From Amylostereum areolatum (taxonomy: Eukaryota; Basidiomycota; Agaricomycetes; Russulales; Stereaceae), in the NCBI GenBank assembly GCA_012932865.1, contig SAXG01000079.1, forward strand, positions 62,001 through 126,000: DNA of 64,000 bases, read 5' to 3'. Every line of letters starts with the position of its first letter. The stretch's first letter is position 1. A program made the translations under genes and the position numbers. This document shows positions 10,868-22,005 of the stretch, one piece after another. The notes under the pieces were generated by a model. The model ran no database searches and had not been told where the DNA came from. It was given only the letters and a program-made list of their open reading frames with translations.

Positions 10868-13719
10868 GGCTCAATTCAGGTACTGGTTTGAGTCTAGACC
10901 TAGCAGGACCCATGCGTATAAAATTGATCCAAGGAAACACCTATATGGCTACGTTCCTCGACGATAGTTTGTCTTTCAGTGCTATCTACTATCTGAAGGC
11001 TAAAAGCGAGTTCGTGAAAGCGTTCGAGCACTTCAGAGCGTGGGCCGAAAATCAGATGGGCAAAAAGATAGGAATCTTCCACTCCGATCATGGAGGGGAG
11101 TTCACTAGTCGGGAACTCGAGGATCGGTTCAAAGAACTGGGAATAGAACATCACATGTCTGTGCCGTACACGCCACAACTTAATGGACGAGCGGAATGAT
11201 TCAATCGTACGATCCTTGAAAAGGCGATGGCTATGCTTCACCACACTGGCCTTAGCTTAGGATTCTGGCAGCATGCAGTTGAAGCTGCTGTCCACATCTA
11301 CAATTGTACACCGACTTGGATCCAACAGTGGCACACTCCGCTTGAGCGCTGGACAAAGGGAAAGGATATTCCCAATGTCACGTACCTTAGGGTATTTGGT
11401 TGCGCTGCTAAGGCATTCATAGTCAAGGACAAACGTCACAAGCTACAAGGAAAGACATTCCCTGCGACGTTCATTGGCTATGAACCCGGTGCCAGTGGGT
11501 ATCGGTTGTAGGTAAAGGAAAAGAGAACTATGGTCATTGCTGCCTACGGCGAGGTAGACTTTGACGAAACCTCTTTCCCGGAGAAACCGAGTTTGCCAGC
11601 TCCGGTTCAGCCGCCACCTGTTGTGCGTCTGGAAGACTTAGTTCCAGATGTCGAAATTCCTGAGAAGCATTGTCACGCTCGACCATCGGCACCTACTCAA
11701 GCCGATCCTGGTCCTGCAGCAGACAAAGAAAAGAAAGACGGCGGCAAGGAAGAAGTTGAAACCCCACTGTCCGAGCATGAAGAGGAAGAGGTCAAGGAGA
11801 CGGAGTCTGTCATCTCTGATCTCACCACCCTTTCTCTGTCCCCTTCACCACCACAAACTCCACCGCGTACTCCTGCAGTGGGAGTTACACCGCTCCCACA
11901 AACTCCTCAAACTAGTCGGTACCACGACGCTCTGGCAAACCCCCCACATGCAGACTACTCCCCACCTTCGCATGAGCCTGTCACGCCTGAACAAAGGCCA
12001 TGGCGGAATTGTGCAGGTTTGAACCCGCGCTACAATAATCCAGATAATGCGCACGGTGCAGGGAGGTCTAGCCAGGTCGATGCGACTATAGGCAGACGAG
12101 GAGGTCGTCGTTACGTAATGGGAGGAATGCTTTCGCTTTTGGCTTTGCTAGATACAGCAGCATCGCCTGACCCACAGTCTTTTGGGGAAGCAATGGCATC
12201 GCGCGAAGCGGCGCAGTGGAGGGAAGCGTGTCAATATGAGAAAAATGCGCTAGACAAAATGGGAACTTGGAGATTGGTGGACAGACCCAAGGATGCGAAC
12301 GTTATCACTTGCAAATGGGTCTTCAAGCGTAAATCAGACACGCTATTTTGTGTTCGCATGGTCGCTAGAGGCTTCAAACAGGAGTATGGCAAGGATTACA
12401 CGGAAACCTTCAGCCCCATTGCCCGGTTTGAAACAATTCGTTTCTGCCTTGCGTTGGCTGCGCAAGAAGATTGGGAAATACATGGCATGGATGTCAAGTC
12501 GGCGTTCCTGCATGGGCAACTGGAGGAAGAAATCTATATAGAGCAACCAGAAGGTTTCGTAGATCCTGCACATCCGGAGAAAGTCGTCTTACTGCTTAAG
12601 GCTATCTATGGTCTTAAACAAGCTGCTAGGCAGTGGAACGCAGTAATTGATGCACTCCTAAAGGAGTTGGGCTTTGTCCGTACTTATTCGAACACGGGAT
12701 TATACGTCTATCGTCGACAGGAGGGGAACACAGTCATCATTTTGATACTGTATGTTGACGACATGGCGTTAATGGGGAACTCGCTTAGTGAAATCAAGCG
12801 TATCAAAAGTGCCATCGCTAGTCGGTTTGAGATGACGGACCTAGGGGAATTGTCTTCTTTCCTTGGGATTCGAATCATTCGCGACAGAAATCAGAAGACA
12901 ATCGAGATAGATCAAAAGCGGAACATAGCAGAAATGCTTGCCCGTTTCGAGATGTCTGAAGCGAACCCCACTTGCACTCCCCTGCCATCCGGTATTGTCC
13001 TTGAAAAGGCAACCGAAGACGCAGACCCGCACACTAGGACGTACTACCAGTCTCTCATTGGCAATCTCATGTACATCGCCATTGGTTCTCGTCCGGACAT
13101 TGCGTATGCGGTCACACGGCTGGCACAGTTCAGCTCGAACCCCACTTTGGCCCATCTGAAAGCGGCGAAGTACGTTCTGCGGTACATTGTTGGTACACAG
13201 GACTATCACATTCGCTACAATGGCAAAGTGAAGGACAAGCTATTTGGCTTCTCTGATGCGGATTGGGCAGAGAATAGGGATAATCATCACTCAACATCTG
13301 CATACGTCTTCATCTACTCCGGCGGCGCCATCGCCTGGATGTCAAAGAAGCAGAAGTCGATATCTCATTCTACCCATGAAGCGGAGTACGTCGCAATGGC
13401 AGAAGCGGCAAAACAGATGGCTTGGTACAGGAACCTCTATCAAGAGATCGGCTACCCGAGTCAAGTGCTTTTTACCTTGTATGGTGACAACCGGGGCACA
13501 CTTATAAGTGCACAAAACCCTGTCACTTGTAAAAGTCTAAAGCATATTGATATTCGTTGGCATTACATTCGGGAATGTGTCGATGATGGATTGGTTTCCT
13601 TGGTTCATGCCCCTTCAGCGGATATAGTGGCAGATGCTCTGACCAAGCCTGTTCCTTATGACACACACGTCCGTTTGAGTGGGAGGATGGGTTTAGTAGA
13701 AGCAAAGGAGAGTCGCTAG
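10868..13719 (+). pseudogene. copia pol (integrase-RT-RNase H) with two in-frame stops
   Basis: The frame opens with SLDLAGPMRIKLIQG, giving the first integrase Asp. HSDHGGEF supplies the second, and GRAE followed by TGA then FNRT supplies the Glu. TGA at 11197-11199 sits where relatives have Arg. A second stop, TAG at 11509-11511, follows GYRL. From 11530 a clean 729-codon frame encodes a Pro/acidic linker, RT (WVFKRK, FSPIARFETIR, MDVKSAFLHG, YGLKQAARQW, YVDDM) and RNase H (GFSDADWAENRDN, SHSTHEAEY, DALTKP). RT and RNase H motifs look intact, so decay is recent or limited to the 5' part. Confidence 0.92.
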
Positions 13720-13745
13720 CTTTCGATCATCCCGTTAAGTGGGAG

Positions 13746-14207
13746 TGTTGAAGATAGTAATGCGGACGATCTCTAGCTTCAACTATATTATGTAATATGT
13801 GACGGAAAGGAATGGAAGGTTCTGGGAAGAACCGGAACAATATGGAATCGGCTGTGCGGAGCATGTGATTCTTACTGTACGCTTTCACATGAAAGCTGTG
13901 GTGGATGACTGAGCGCACTCTTGGCGCTGATTAATTATGCTACACTATGGCACCACTTTCTTACGGCTTTTATGATTGGCTCTTATGGCACAGCGGTTTG
14001 GGTATATAAGGCTCTCGTATTTCGTCCTGCCTCCTCACTCGAAGTATCCCTTCGACTGAGGTGAGCAATCCTTTATACCTTCTACCTATTTCTCTTTGAC
14101 TTACATACCTTACTATAGCGTCTCACTGACTTGGATAAGGTATAATATATAACTCGAAGTATCCCTTCGACTGAGCGTCTCACTGACTTGGATAAGTCTG
14201 TTCAACA
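13746..14207 (+). repeat. copia 3' LTR (462 bp)
   Basis: It is bounded by the perfect 7-bp inverted termini TGTTGAA and TTCAACA and directly follows the purine tract. A promoter-like GGTATATAAGG lies at 14001-14011, followed by a start-proximal region. The distal part holds a duplicated 45-nt block, one copy interrupted by an intron-like segment (separate entry). No matching 5' LTR is present in the window. Confidence 0.88.
14037..14196 (+). repeat. intron-containing block and its intronless duplicate inside the copia LTR
   Basis: Block 1 is ACTCGAAGTATCCCTTCGAC TGAG (14037-14060), a 58-bp segment 14061-14118 beginning GTGAGC and ending ACTATAG, then 21 nt ending TTGGATAAG at 14139. After 12 nt (GTATAATATATA) block 2 (14152-14196) repeats the same 24 + 21 nt without the 58-bp segment. 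The missing segment has GT-AG ends, a CTTAC branch-like site and a pyrimidine-rich 3' part. It looks like a spliced copy next to its unspliced source. Confidence 0.9.
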
Positions 14208-14519
14208 GCTCATAGGGAATCTGTATCAAGTTCCTTTTCTGGGGGCTAATCTGAGTGTAAAATCATATAAATTTGATTGATAAATGGTCTCTACGGATAT
14301 TTATGGGATCAGAAAGGTACACGAAGCCAAAACATGTGACTCAAACAATGCATTTTCAATCTGTATTCGATGGCAGAATATACATTCAAAGCCACACATT
14401 TCTAGTTGCTTCATTCTAGCTTACTGCTCATGTGAAACCCATGCTTTCACTGTGTGTAGTCAGCTAGATAACATTGTATCAAAATTTGTCCCTTTCACTC
14501 CAGGCTCCTTCCCACCATC
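14208..14519. other. spacer between copia LTR and gypsy 5' LTR
   Basis: This 312-bp, AT-richer stretch (for example AATCATATAAATTTGATTG near 14262) has no coding character. It does not contain the 14-bp palindromic repeat found beyond the other end of the gypsy element. Confidence 0.6.
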
Positions 14520-14939
14520 TGTCACAGATCACTCCATTTCTCTCTTCATTTGCAGACCTTGTACATGCGACACATCACGGCACATGACTTTCCCTTGCAT
14601 CACATGCCCCAATGACGTCATTGCCTGGACTTCTGAATGGGGTTCCGCATCCTTATCTATGACATCATTGCTCCGGACTTCCGTCCTCCGCCCCATGACT
14701 CCTTTCTTATTGTTCCCCCGCTCATACCACTATTGCATTACATTGCATCATCATTCTCACTTGTATATAAGGACGGTATCTCTTTTCCCTTTTCCTTAGA
14801 CTGTCCATCTCGTCATACGGTACTGTAGCGCACATTGCACTACCCTAGACCCCGGCACTCTCGAATCTATTTTCTTCTCGCTCCTCCCATTGTCGCGACT
14901 TAGGCAGCTCCTTCAGTCTCATAAACTGTGTTTCTGACA
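14520..14939 (+). repeat. gypsy 5' LTR
   Basis: The 420-bp sequence aligns over its whole length with 21160-21575, with scattered substitutions and small indels (roughly one difference in ten bases by eye). It has a TATATAA box at 14764-14770 and the shared downstream block with CGTCATACGGTACTGTAGCG. The divergence between the two LTRs indicates an old insertion. Confidence 0.93.
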
Positions 14940-15121
14940 CCTGGACAGTCTACCCCTATGCCTACCTCACACCTCTCTCCCCATTTACCCCTGCCATCTC
15001 TACAACATTAAAACCCCTACACCACGGATCTCCCAAATGCACCGGTCTTCCTCCCGTTCAACGGTAAACCAATTACTCCCCGAGATGACGCACCTCTACC
15101 CTACCCCTAGTCCGACACTGT

Positions 15122-17119
15122 CACTGTCAACTGCCTCGTCCCTGTCCAAAACCTCTGTAAGAAGGACCCGTGGACTGCACACGGTCTCAACTTCCACATC
15201 TTCAAGTGTAGGTGGCATAAGGATCACGGTACGGTCGTCCTCGCCCTTTACACCCGGATCACTACATGCATCAACGTAGATCTCGAACACCTCGAGTTTA
15301 CCCTCCACGCCCCCACCTACCACACATACCTCACGCAGAGCGCTCCAAACCTGATCCTCCAGACAAGTTTCACCTCCGTCTCCCAGTTCAACCGCTGGAC
15401 CCCTGAATCTACCCCACCCCCAGTTCTCCATCCCACCATCAAGGGTAAGACCCTTTGTCGCCGCCACCACAAACACAAGATCCGCCAGGCAGTAAAAGCC
15501 AGCTACCTCACCCAGAAACTCCTCAGTTGTCGCCCCGTCGTGGACGACTTCTTCTAGAACCATCGCTTCCCAAACCTTCACCCTGGGTATCTTCCGCAAC
15601 TATTGTCCGTACGAGTACTCCGTCCTCACCTCCCTAGACACCAAGAGACCGGTACATTGGGCCCACAACCCTCCCGAAGAAAGCAGACAAGACTGGTACT
15701 TTAAAAGAGGCGACTATCTCACAGACGAAGACTTTCATCTTGCAACCGATGTTCTTACCGCCTTCCTCGACCCACCTGCATCCTCTTCCCCACCACCCTG
15801 CCGATCCACTGTCCTCTCCCCCCCCCAGAAGATTCAAGTTCGACAGCATCACCAAGAAGTGGTACGCGTATTGATGAAACCGGCAAGGAACACCAGGGTG
15901 CACAGTAGTTGAGTGGCAGCCCTCTAGTACAAACCCTGTTCAGGATCTCTGGTTTTGGAGACACAACCAGGAACTCGTCACACCCCTCGACTTCCAAGTT
16001 GTGCGTAAAGTCCAAATCAAGCTTGATGAAGCTGAAGAACATTGTAAGGAACTCCGACGCCAACAAGAAGCAGCCTTCACCCGATCCCTCGACATCGCCC
16101 TCCCTGCTGACAAAATGCCCAACAAAGAAACCAAACCCTCGACCGCCTCCAAGCGCGAGCTCGGCCCCAAGCCGAAGCCCTTCAAGGGCAACAGACGCGA
16201 CACCCTCTGATTCGCCCTAGAGCTCTGCATGTTCCTTTGTGTTAACAAAGATGTTTACACTACAGATGATGCCAAGATGATGCTCCTCCTCAGCCTGATG
16301 GATGGAGACATGGAAAACTCCTGGGCCACACACTGCCGCATGGAGCTCTTTGCCGACGAGGACAAGAAGGAAGAAGCCGAGGACTCCGGCGAAACACCCC
16401 CAAAGCTCCACTACAGCACCTACAAGGAGCTTTCGGATAGGTTTGGTAGGGACTTTGTACCCATTGAACCGAAGATGGAGGCCCAGCGTAAGATCAACGA
16501 GCTCACAATGACTACCCAGGACGTCACTGACTTCATCACCAAGTTTGAACTGCTGGCAACTATGACGGAATACGACAAGGAAGCGCTGATCCACTTCTTC
16601 AAGAAAGGACTGCAGCGAGAACTCGGCAAGCAGGTGGCCCGATCATACCCATTCCCCACCGACCTTGCAGAGTGGAAGGAGTGCGCCCGCCGCATCAACA
16701 ACCAATGGCTCGAAGAGAACCCGGAGAGGAAGAGCAGTCAGTCCAAGGGGGCTGTCGCGCTCACCTCGAACGGTTCGGCCAATGACTCCTCGTTGTGCCG
16801 AGTCGGTGCCTTCACCAACACCTCGACCCACCCTGCAAAGCTGACAGATGACGAGCGTGCAAAGATGATGCATGAGGGCAGGTGCTTCATGTGTCGACAG
16901 GCCGGTCACATCTCCCACGACTGCCCCAACCGCGACTTGGGTGCACGATGGGTGGGCGCAGTGGAGACTGGATCTAAGGCTCCACCCACCGCGAAAGCAG
17001 CTCCCGACCTGTCCAAAACCATTGTGGCGATCACTCGCCAGCTGAATGATCTGGACGCAGAAGGCAAGGAGCAGGCAGTAGCACTGTTGAAGGACATCCT
17101 GGAATCGCAGGATTTTTGA
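15122..17119 (+). pseudogene. gypsy gag, broken by frameshifts and one stop
   Basis: The 3' half is clear: ELSDRFGRDFVPIEP, a capsid-like segment (LLATMTEYDKEALIHFF, LARSYPFP-like region) and one zinc knuckle CFMCRQAGHISHDC, ending at 17119. In the same frame upstream, FKGNRRDTL is followed by TGA (16208-16210) and then FALELCMFL; relatives have Arg there. Further 5', 15122-15558 is open for about 145 codons, with DPWTAHGLNFHIFKCRWH and TYHTYLTQSAP. Another open stretch in a shifted frame contains FRNYCPYEYSVLTSLD and WYFKRGDYLTDEDFH. These segments read as protein interrupted by at least three small indels. I do not recognise the N-terminal part. Confidence 0.8.
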
Positions 17120-20100
17120 AACGCCCCCCAGTCGCGTCGTCTGGTGGAGGCAAAGGACTTTTGGTATCATCGTCGAATCGTTTCGCTGTATTATCATCCA
17201 TGCATACCTGTGAGCAATCATATCCCCCATGTTTGTATCTGTCTACTGTCACCAAAAACAGGCAAACACCATCGATCACGCTCAAAGTCAAGCTGATCGG
17301 ACGAGTTACCAAAAGAGAAATCGACGCAGACGCGCTGCTTGATAGCGGCACAGAAGGAATTATCCTGAATAGAAGCTTCGTCGAACGCAAGAAGCTCACC
17401 ACAAGAAAACTAGAAAACCTGTTCCCCGTGCGTAATGTGGACGGCACCGAGAGCATCATGGGCTGGGTACGCGACACAACGACCCAGAGGATCCGGATAT
17501 ACTCGCAAGATTCAAAGGCGTACCATGAGGAAGAAGCTGAGTTCTTCATCACCGACATCGGCGATCATGACATGATCCTTGGAACAGACTGGCTCGACGA
17601 GCACAATCCCACCATAGACTGGCAACGAGACTGTGTTGACATGCTCCGCTGCCCCCCCTCATGCACTCTGTCCAAACCTCCCGTGACAAACCTCGCAACC
17701 AAGCCACGGAGACCATCATCGGTCCAATCACAGCGTAAGGTTGAAGCAGGTAAAACCCCGAGGACACCTCTCGTTCTGGACGATCCCTTCCCAGAGCCGA
17801 CATATGTGTCCTGGACCCCAGTCCCCACTTATGTTATTCCTGCACGCAGAGTCAAAGGTGTTCGCATCCGTACGGTCCATCGCTCCCCTCTACCCGTACG
17901 ACTCTTCACTGAAGACGACGACGAGCGGCCCATGGTATTCCGAGACTGGGAGATCAATGGACTACGCCGCCCCGGAATCCTCCCTGAAACCGATGGTCCT
18001 AATCCAGATGCAATACCCATCCGCGCGGGCTTTACAAAAGCGCAGGAGCTTGCAGAGCATTCAAAAGAGAACGCACGCCCGCAAACCTTTGAAGACTTAG
18101 TCCCCCCGCCGTACCGTGACTTTGCGCCTGTGTTCGACAAAAAAACCTCCGAGCGACTTCCTGACCGACGACCATGGGACCATGCTATCGACATGAAAGA
18201 CGGCTTTGAACCCAAACCATGCAAAATCTACCCCCTCTCACCTTCCGAGCAGATCGAACTCGACACCTTCCTCGACGACCACCTGAAGAAGGGCTATATC
18301 CGCCCATCGAAGTCACCTCAGGCGAGTCCGTTCTTCTTTGTGAAGAAAAGGATGGAAAGCTGCGTCCCGTACAGGACTATCGAGAATTAAACAAGGGCAC
18401 TGTCAAGAATGAATACCCCCTGCCACTGATCTCGGAAATTGTCGACCGTCTCAAAGGTGCAAAGACCTTCTCCAAGATGGATGTTCGCTGGGGCTACAAC
18501 AATGTCCGCATCAAGGAAGGCGACGAGTGGAAGGCTGCGTTCAAGACGAATCGCGGTCTCTTCGAACCTACGGTGATGTTTTTTGGGCTTATGAACTCCC
18601 CCGCGACGTTTCAGGCAATGATGAATGAACTGTTCAAGGATCTCATCGACTCGGGCAAGGTCATCATCTATATGGACGACATCTTGGTGTTCACTCGCAC
18701 CATGAACGAACACCGTGCCATAGTGCGGCAGGTTCTGCAGCGTTTGCAAGACAACGACCTCTTCCTCAAACCAGAGAAATGTGTCTTTGAGCAAGACTCT
18801 GTCGAATACCTCGGACTCATCATCTCGCACGACAAGATCGCTATGGACCCCGTCAAGGTAGCAGGTATTCAGGACTGGCCGATACCACGAACGGTCAAAG
18901 ATGTGCAATCCTTCCTCGGCTTTGGCAACTTCTACCGACGTTTCATCAAGGACTTCTCCAAGGTTGCACGACCTCTATTTGACCTGACAAAGAAGGACTG
19001 CACATGGGACTGGTCGACGGACTGCCAAACTGCGTTTGACGCACTGAAAGCTGTGTTTACTTCCTCCCCCGTCTTGGTCATGCCTGACCCAAAGAAGCCT
19101 TACCTCGTTGAAGTCGATGCCTCGGACTTTGCTACTGGAGGTATACTCTCGCAGAAAGGCGACGATGGTCACTGGCATCCAGTGGCGTATCTGTCCAAGG
19201 CCCTATCGGAACCGGAGCAGAACTACGACATCTACGACAAGGAGCTACTTGCGATCATCCGTGCGCTTGAAGCCTGGCGCCACTACCTCGAAGGCGCCCC
19301 TGACACCGTCGAAATCTGGACAGATCACAAGAACCTGGAGCACTTCAAGACGGCACAGAAGCTGAGCCGCCGACAGGCACGTTGGGCTCTATTCCTCACT
19401 CGATTTGACTTCTCGCTCGTTCATAAACCAGGAATTTCCCACCGCCCGGATCCAATGTCTCGACGACCCGATCACAAGGATGGTGTTGAAAACGACAACA
19501 AGGAGCGCGTCTTGCTTGACCCCAAGTACTTCCAAGTACGCGCAACAAGGCCAGGAGCAGTAACCTCCCTCGGTGATGTCGAACTCCGACGACGTATCCG
19601 CGACTGCAAAACCAAGGACATCGAGGTCGTTCAAGCCCTGGACGCCATCTTACGAAACGGACCACGTACACTCGTCAAGAACCTTCAAGAGTGGAACTAC
19701 GAAGAAGGCCTGGTCCTGTTCAGAGGAAAGGTATATGTCCCTGCAGATGACGAGTTGCAACGCGACATTGTCAAAATGTACCATGAATCGCCCCTGGCTG
19801 GACACCCCGGTCGCTTCAAGACTTACGAGCTTGTGAGTCGTGAATATTGGTGGCCTGGCATGTCTGTCTTTGTCCGCAACTTTGTAGCAGGATGCGCAAC
19901 CTGCCAGTCGACAAAGACACAGAGCAGCCGACCCCCACGTCGACATGATCCCAAACGAAGTACCCGATCGACCATTTGGCGTCATCTCCACCGATTTCAT
20001 CATCGAACTCCCTGACTGCGAAGGCTATAACGCCATCAATGTCGTGGTCGATCGCCTCACCAAGATGGTGGTTACCACCCCATGTACAACGAAGATCACC

Positions 20101-21027
20101 AGTGATGGCACGGCCGACATTCTCTTTGACAAGGTATACCGACACTACGGCTTAGCAGACAAGATCATCTCGGATCGTGGACCCCAATTTGCTGGACAGG
20201 TGATGCGTACACTCAACGAGAAGCTCGGGATCAAGTCCGCCCTCAGCACAGCGTATCACCCACAGACAGACGGCCAAACTGAACGCGAGAACCAGAACCT
20301 CGAGCAGTTCCTGCGAGTATTCTGCAACTACCGTCAAGACGACTGGGTGAAGTGGTTGCCCTTCTTCGAGTTTTCTCACAACTCTCGCACCCATGCAGCT
20401 ACTGGAAAGGCTCCCTTTGAAGTCCTCTACGGCTCCTCCTGAAAATGTACCCATCCGTAAACCCGTCCTCAAAGGTCCCCGCAGTTGAAGAACGCCTCCG
20501 TCAACTTGAAGAAGTCCGACAGGAGATCAAGGCCAAGCCTTGCCCTCGCATCAGACTTGATGAAGCACTACAATGGCGACACGGNNNNNNNNNNNNNNNN
20601 NNNNNNNNNTAGGTCAGCGAACAACGCAGTTTTGCCGTCGGAGACAAAGTATGGCTAGAAGGCAAAAAATCTGAAGACGACGAGACCGAAAGCTAAGCTT
20701 GCTGCCAAACGATTTGGACCCTTCGAAATCATTGACGTCATCAGCCCAGTCAACTACCCGCTTGAAGCTGCCGAAGACGTGGCGAATCCATCCGACTTCC
20801 ATGCCTCGCTGCTCACCGCGTACAAGGAGACAGCCGCTCACGGGCCAAATTATGAAACGCCGCCACCACCTCATTGACGATGAAGAAGAATACAATGTTG
20901 AAGACATTGTCGACTCTAAACCACTCATAACAAGAAAGGCATTCAGTACCTCGTCAAGTGGGCCAGCTATCCCGACTCCGAAACACTGGCTCCCGCGTTC
21001 GTCGCTCTCAGGTTACCGACATGATTG
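17116..21027 (+). pseudogene. gypsy pol: protease, RT, RNase H, integrase, chromodomain (frameshifted, with gap)
   Basis: 17116-18390 carries the aspartic protease (ALLDSGTEGIIL, ILGTDWLDEHNP) and the start of RT. Near 18341-18350 the frame shifts by one base in an A-run (FVKK then KDGKLRPVQDYRELN in the next frame). 18219-20015 carries RT (RWGYNNVRIKEGDEWKAAF, IYMDDILVF), RNase H (VEVDASDFATGGILSQ, YDKELLAI) and the integrase zinc region (HESPLAGHPGRFKT, CATCQSTK). A second shift at about 19905-19945 leads to the integrase core (STDFI, SDRGPQF, YHPQTDGQTERENQNLEQF). The assembly gap interrupts the C-terminus. FAVGDKVWLEGK, LAAKRFGPFEI and a chromodomain-like EYNVEDIVDS / IQYLVKWASYPDSE follow in different frames. 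The element would need all three domains to integrate at heterochromatin, so it cannot move on its own. Confidence 0.93.
20585..20609. other. assembly gap of 25 N
   Basis: A run of 25 N lies in the integrase C-terminal region of the gypsy element. The true size is unknown; the reading frame differs before and after it. Confidence 0.99.
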
Positions 21028-21159
21028 ACACTTTCCACAAGCGCCATCCAAATGCGCCCCGCCTGTGCGTTCCCTCGCATCTCCTTTGACGATTTCCTCG
21101 CATCCACCCTTGCAGATGACATCGCGCTCCAGGCGAAAGCGCATCTTAAAGGGGGGTAA

Positions 21160-21575
21160 TGTCATGGATCGTCCATTTCTTTCTTGTTTGCAGACCTTGT
21201 ACACGCGACGTGTCACGGCACATGACTTTCCTTCGCATCACATGCTCAACGACGTCATTGCCCGGACTTCCGAACGGCGTTCCGCACCCTTATCTATGAC
21301 ATCACTGCTCCGGACTTCCGTCCTCCTCCCCATGACTCCTTTCTTATTGTTCCCCCCCGCTCGCACCACTATCGCATCGCATCGCACCATCGTTCCCACT
21401 GTATATAAGGACAGTATCCCTTTTCCCGTTCCTCAACTGTCCATCTCGTCATACGGTACTGTAGCGCACGTTGCACTACCCTAGACCCCGGCACTCTCGA
21501 ATCTATTTTCTTTCTCGCTCCTCCCATTGTCGCGACTTAGGCGGTTCATCGGTCTCATAAACTGCGTTTCTGACA
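21160..21575 (+). repeat. gypsy 3' LTR
   Basis: This 416-bp sequence starts TGTCATGG after the purine tract and ends GTTTCTGACA, matching the 5' LTR. TATATAA lies at 21402-21408. The base after it begins CCCGTGGAG, which is also the first unit of the 14-bp palindromic repeat. Confidence 0.94.
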
Positions 21576-21576
21576 C

Positions 21577-22005
21577 CCGTGGAGAATTGAGTCGGAGATT
21601 CCCTGCAGGATTCCCCTTGGTGCATGTAAAATGACGACTCGCCCTTTGCACTGCCCAGCACGAGCGACGTGTACGTATGTTTTCGTGAGACATGTGCCAC
21701 AACACCTACGGAAGGGGCCACAGCGCCGAAAATGGGCTGCGAAATCAAGCCTGGGATCTAATTTACCACGAACATTGTCCCGCGAGAAATTTGCCGTGGG
21801 AAATTACCCATGGCAGGATCCCCATGGAAACGTCCCCGCGGCATCTTCCCCGCGGAGAATTCTCCGCGGCGGAATTCCCTGCAGAGACGTCCCCGGGGAC
21901 ATTCTCCCCGGCATATTCCCGTGGAACACTTTCCGCGGCGAATTCCCTGTGGAGAATTTCCAGCGGCGCATTCCGATGACGCAATGTCCGTGGTAATCCC
22001 CGGGG
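21577..22005. repeat. 14-bp-period array of alternating palindromes
   Basis: From 21780 to about 22000 the sequence falls into about 16 units of 14 bp (three of 13). Core starts are at 21780, 21794, 21808, 21822, 21836, 21850, 21864, 21878, 21892, 21906, 21919, 21933, 21947, 21961, 21974 and 21988. A typical unit is CCGCGGAGAATTCT: a 6-bp palindrome plus an 8-bp palindrome. Individual units differ, but many stay palindromic with a different centre: CCATGG (two), CCGCGG (four), CCCGGG, CTGCAG; spacers GAATTC (three), GGATCC, GACGTC, AAATTT. About three more units lie at 21577-21628, touching the gypsy LTR. There is no coding potential. Confidence 0.9.

Larger units (their letters stand above)
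10868..14207 (+). mobile_element. Ty1/copia LTR retrotransposon, 5'-truncated
   Basis: The element starts inside the integrase domain, continues through RT and RNase H, has a purine tract (AGTGGGAG, 13738-13745) and ends in a 3' LTR (13746-14207). No gag, protease or 5' LTR is seen upstream; the segment 10546-10867 has no recognisable element sequence. Domain order integrase before RT is diagnostic of copia. Confidence 0.92.
14520..21575 (+). mobile_element. Ty3/gypsy chromovirus with both LTRs
   Basis: About 7.06 kb long: 5' LTR 14520-14939, gag, protease-RT-RNase H-integrase-chromodomain, purine tract AAAGGGGGG (21148-21156), 3' LTR 21160-21575. LTRs start TGTCA and end TGACA. A TGG 2 nt inside the 5' LTR (14942) could begin the primer-binding site; I cannot name the tRNA. 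Coding regions carry several frameshifts and a stop. The bases flanking the two ends (CCATC and CCCGT) do not match, so no 5-bp target duplication is visible. Confidence 0.95.
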
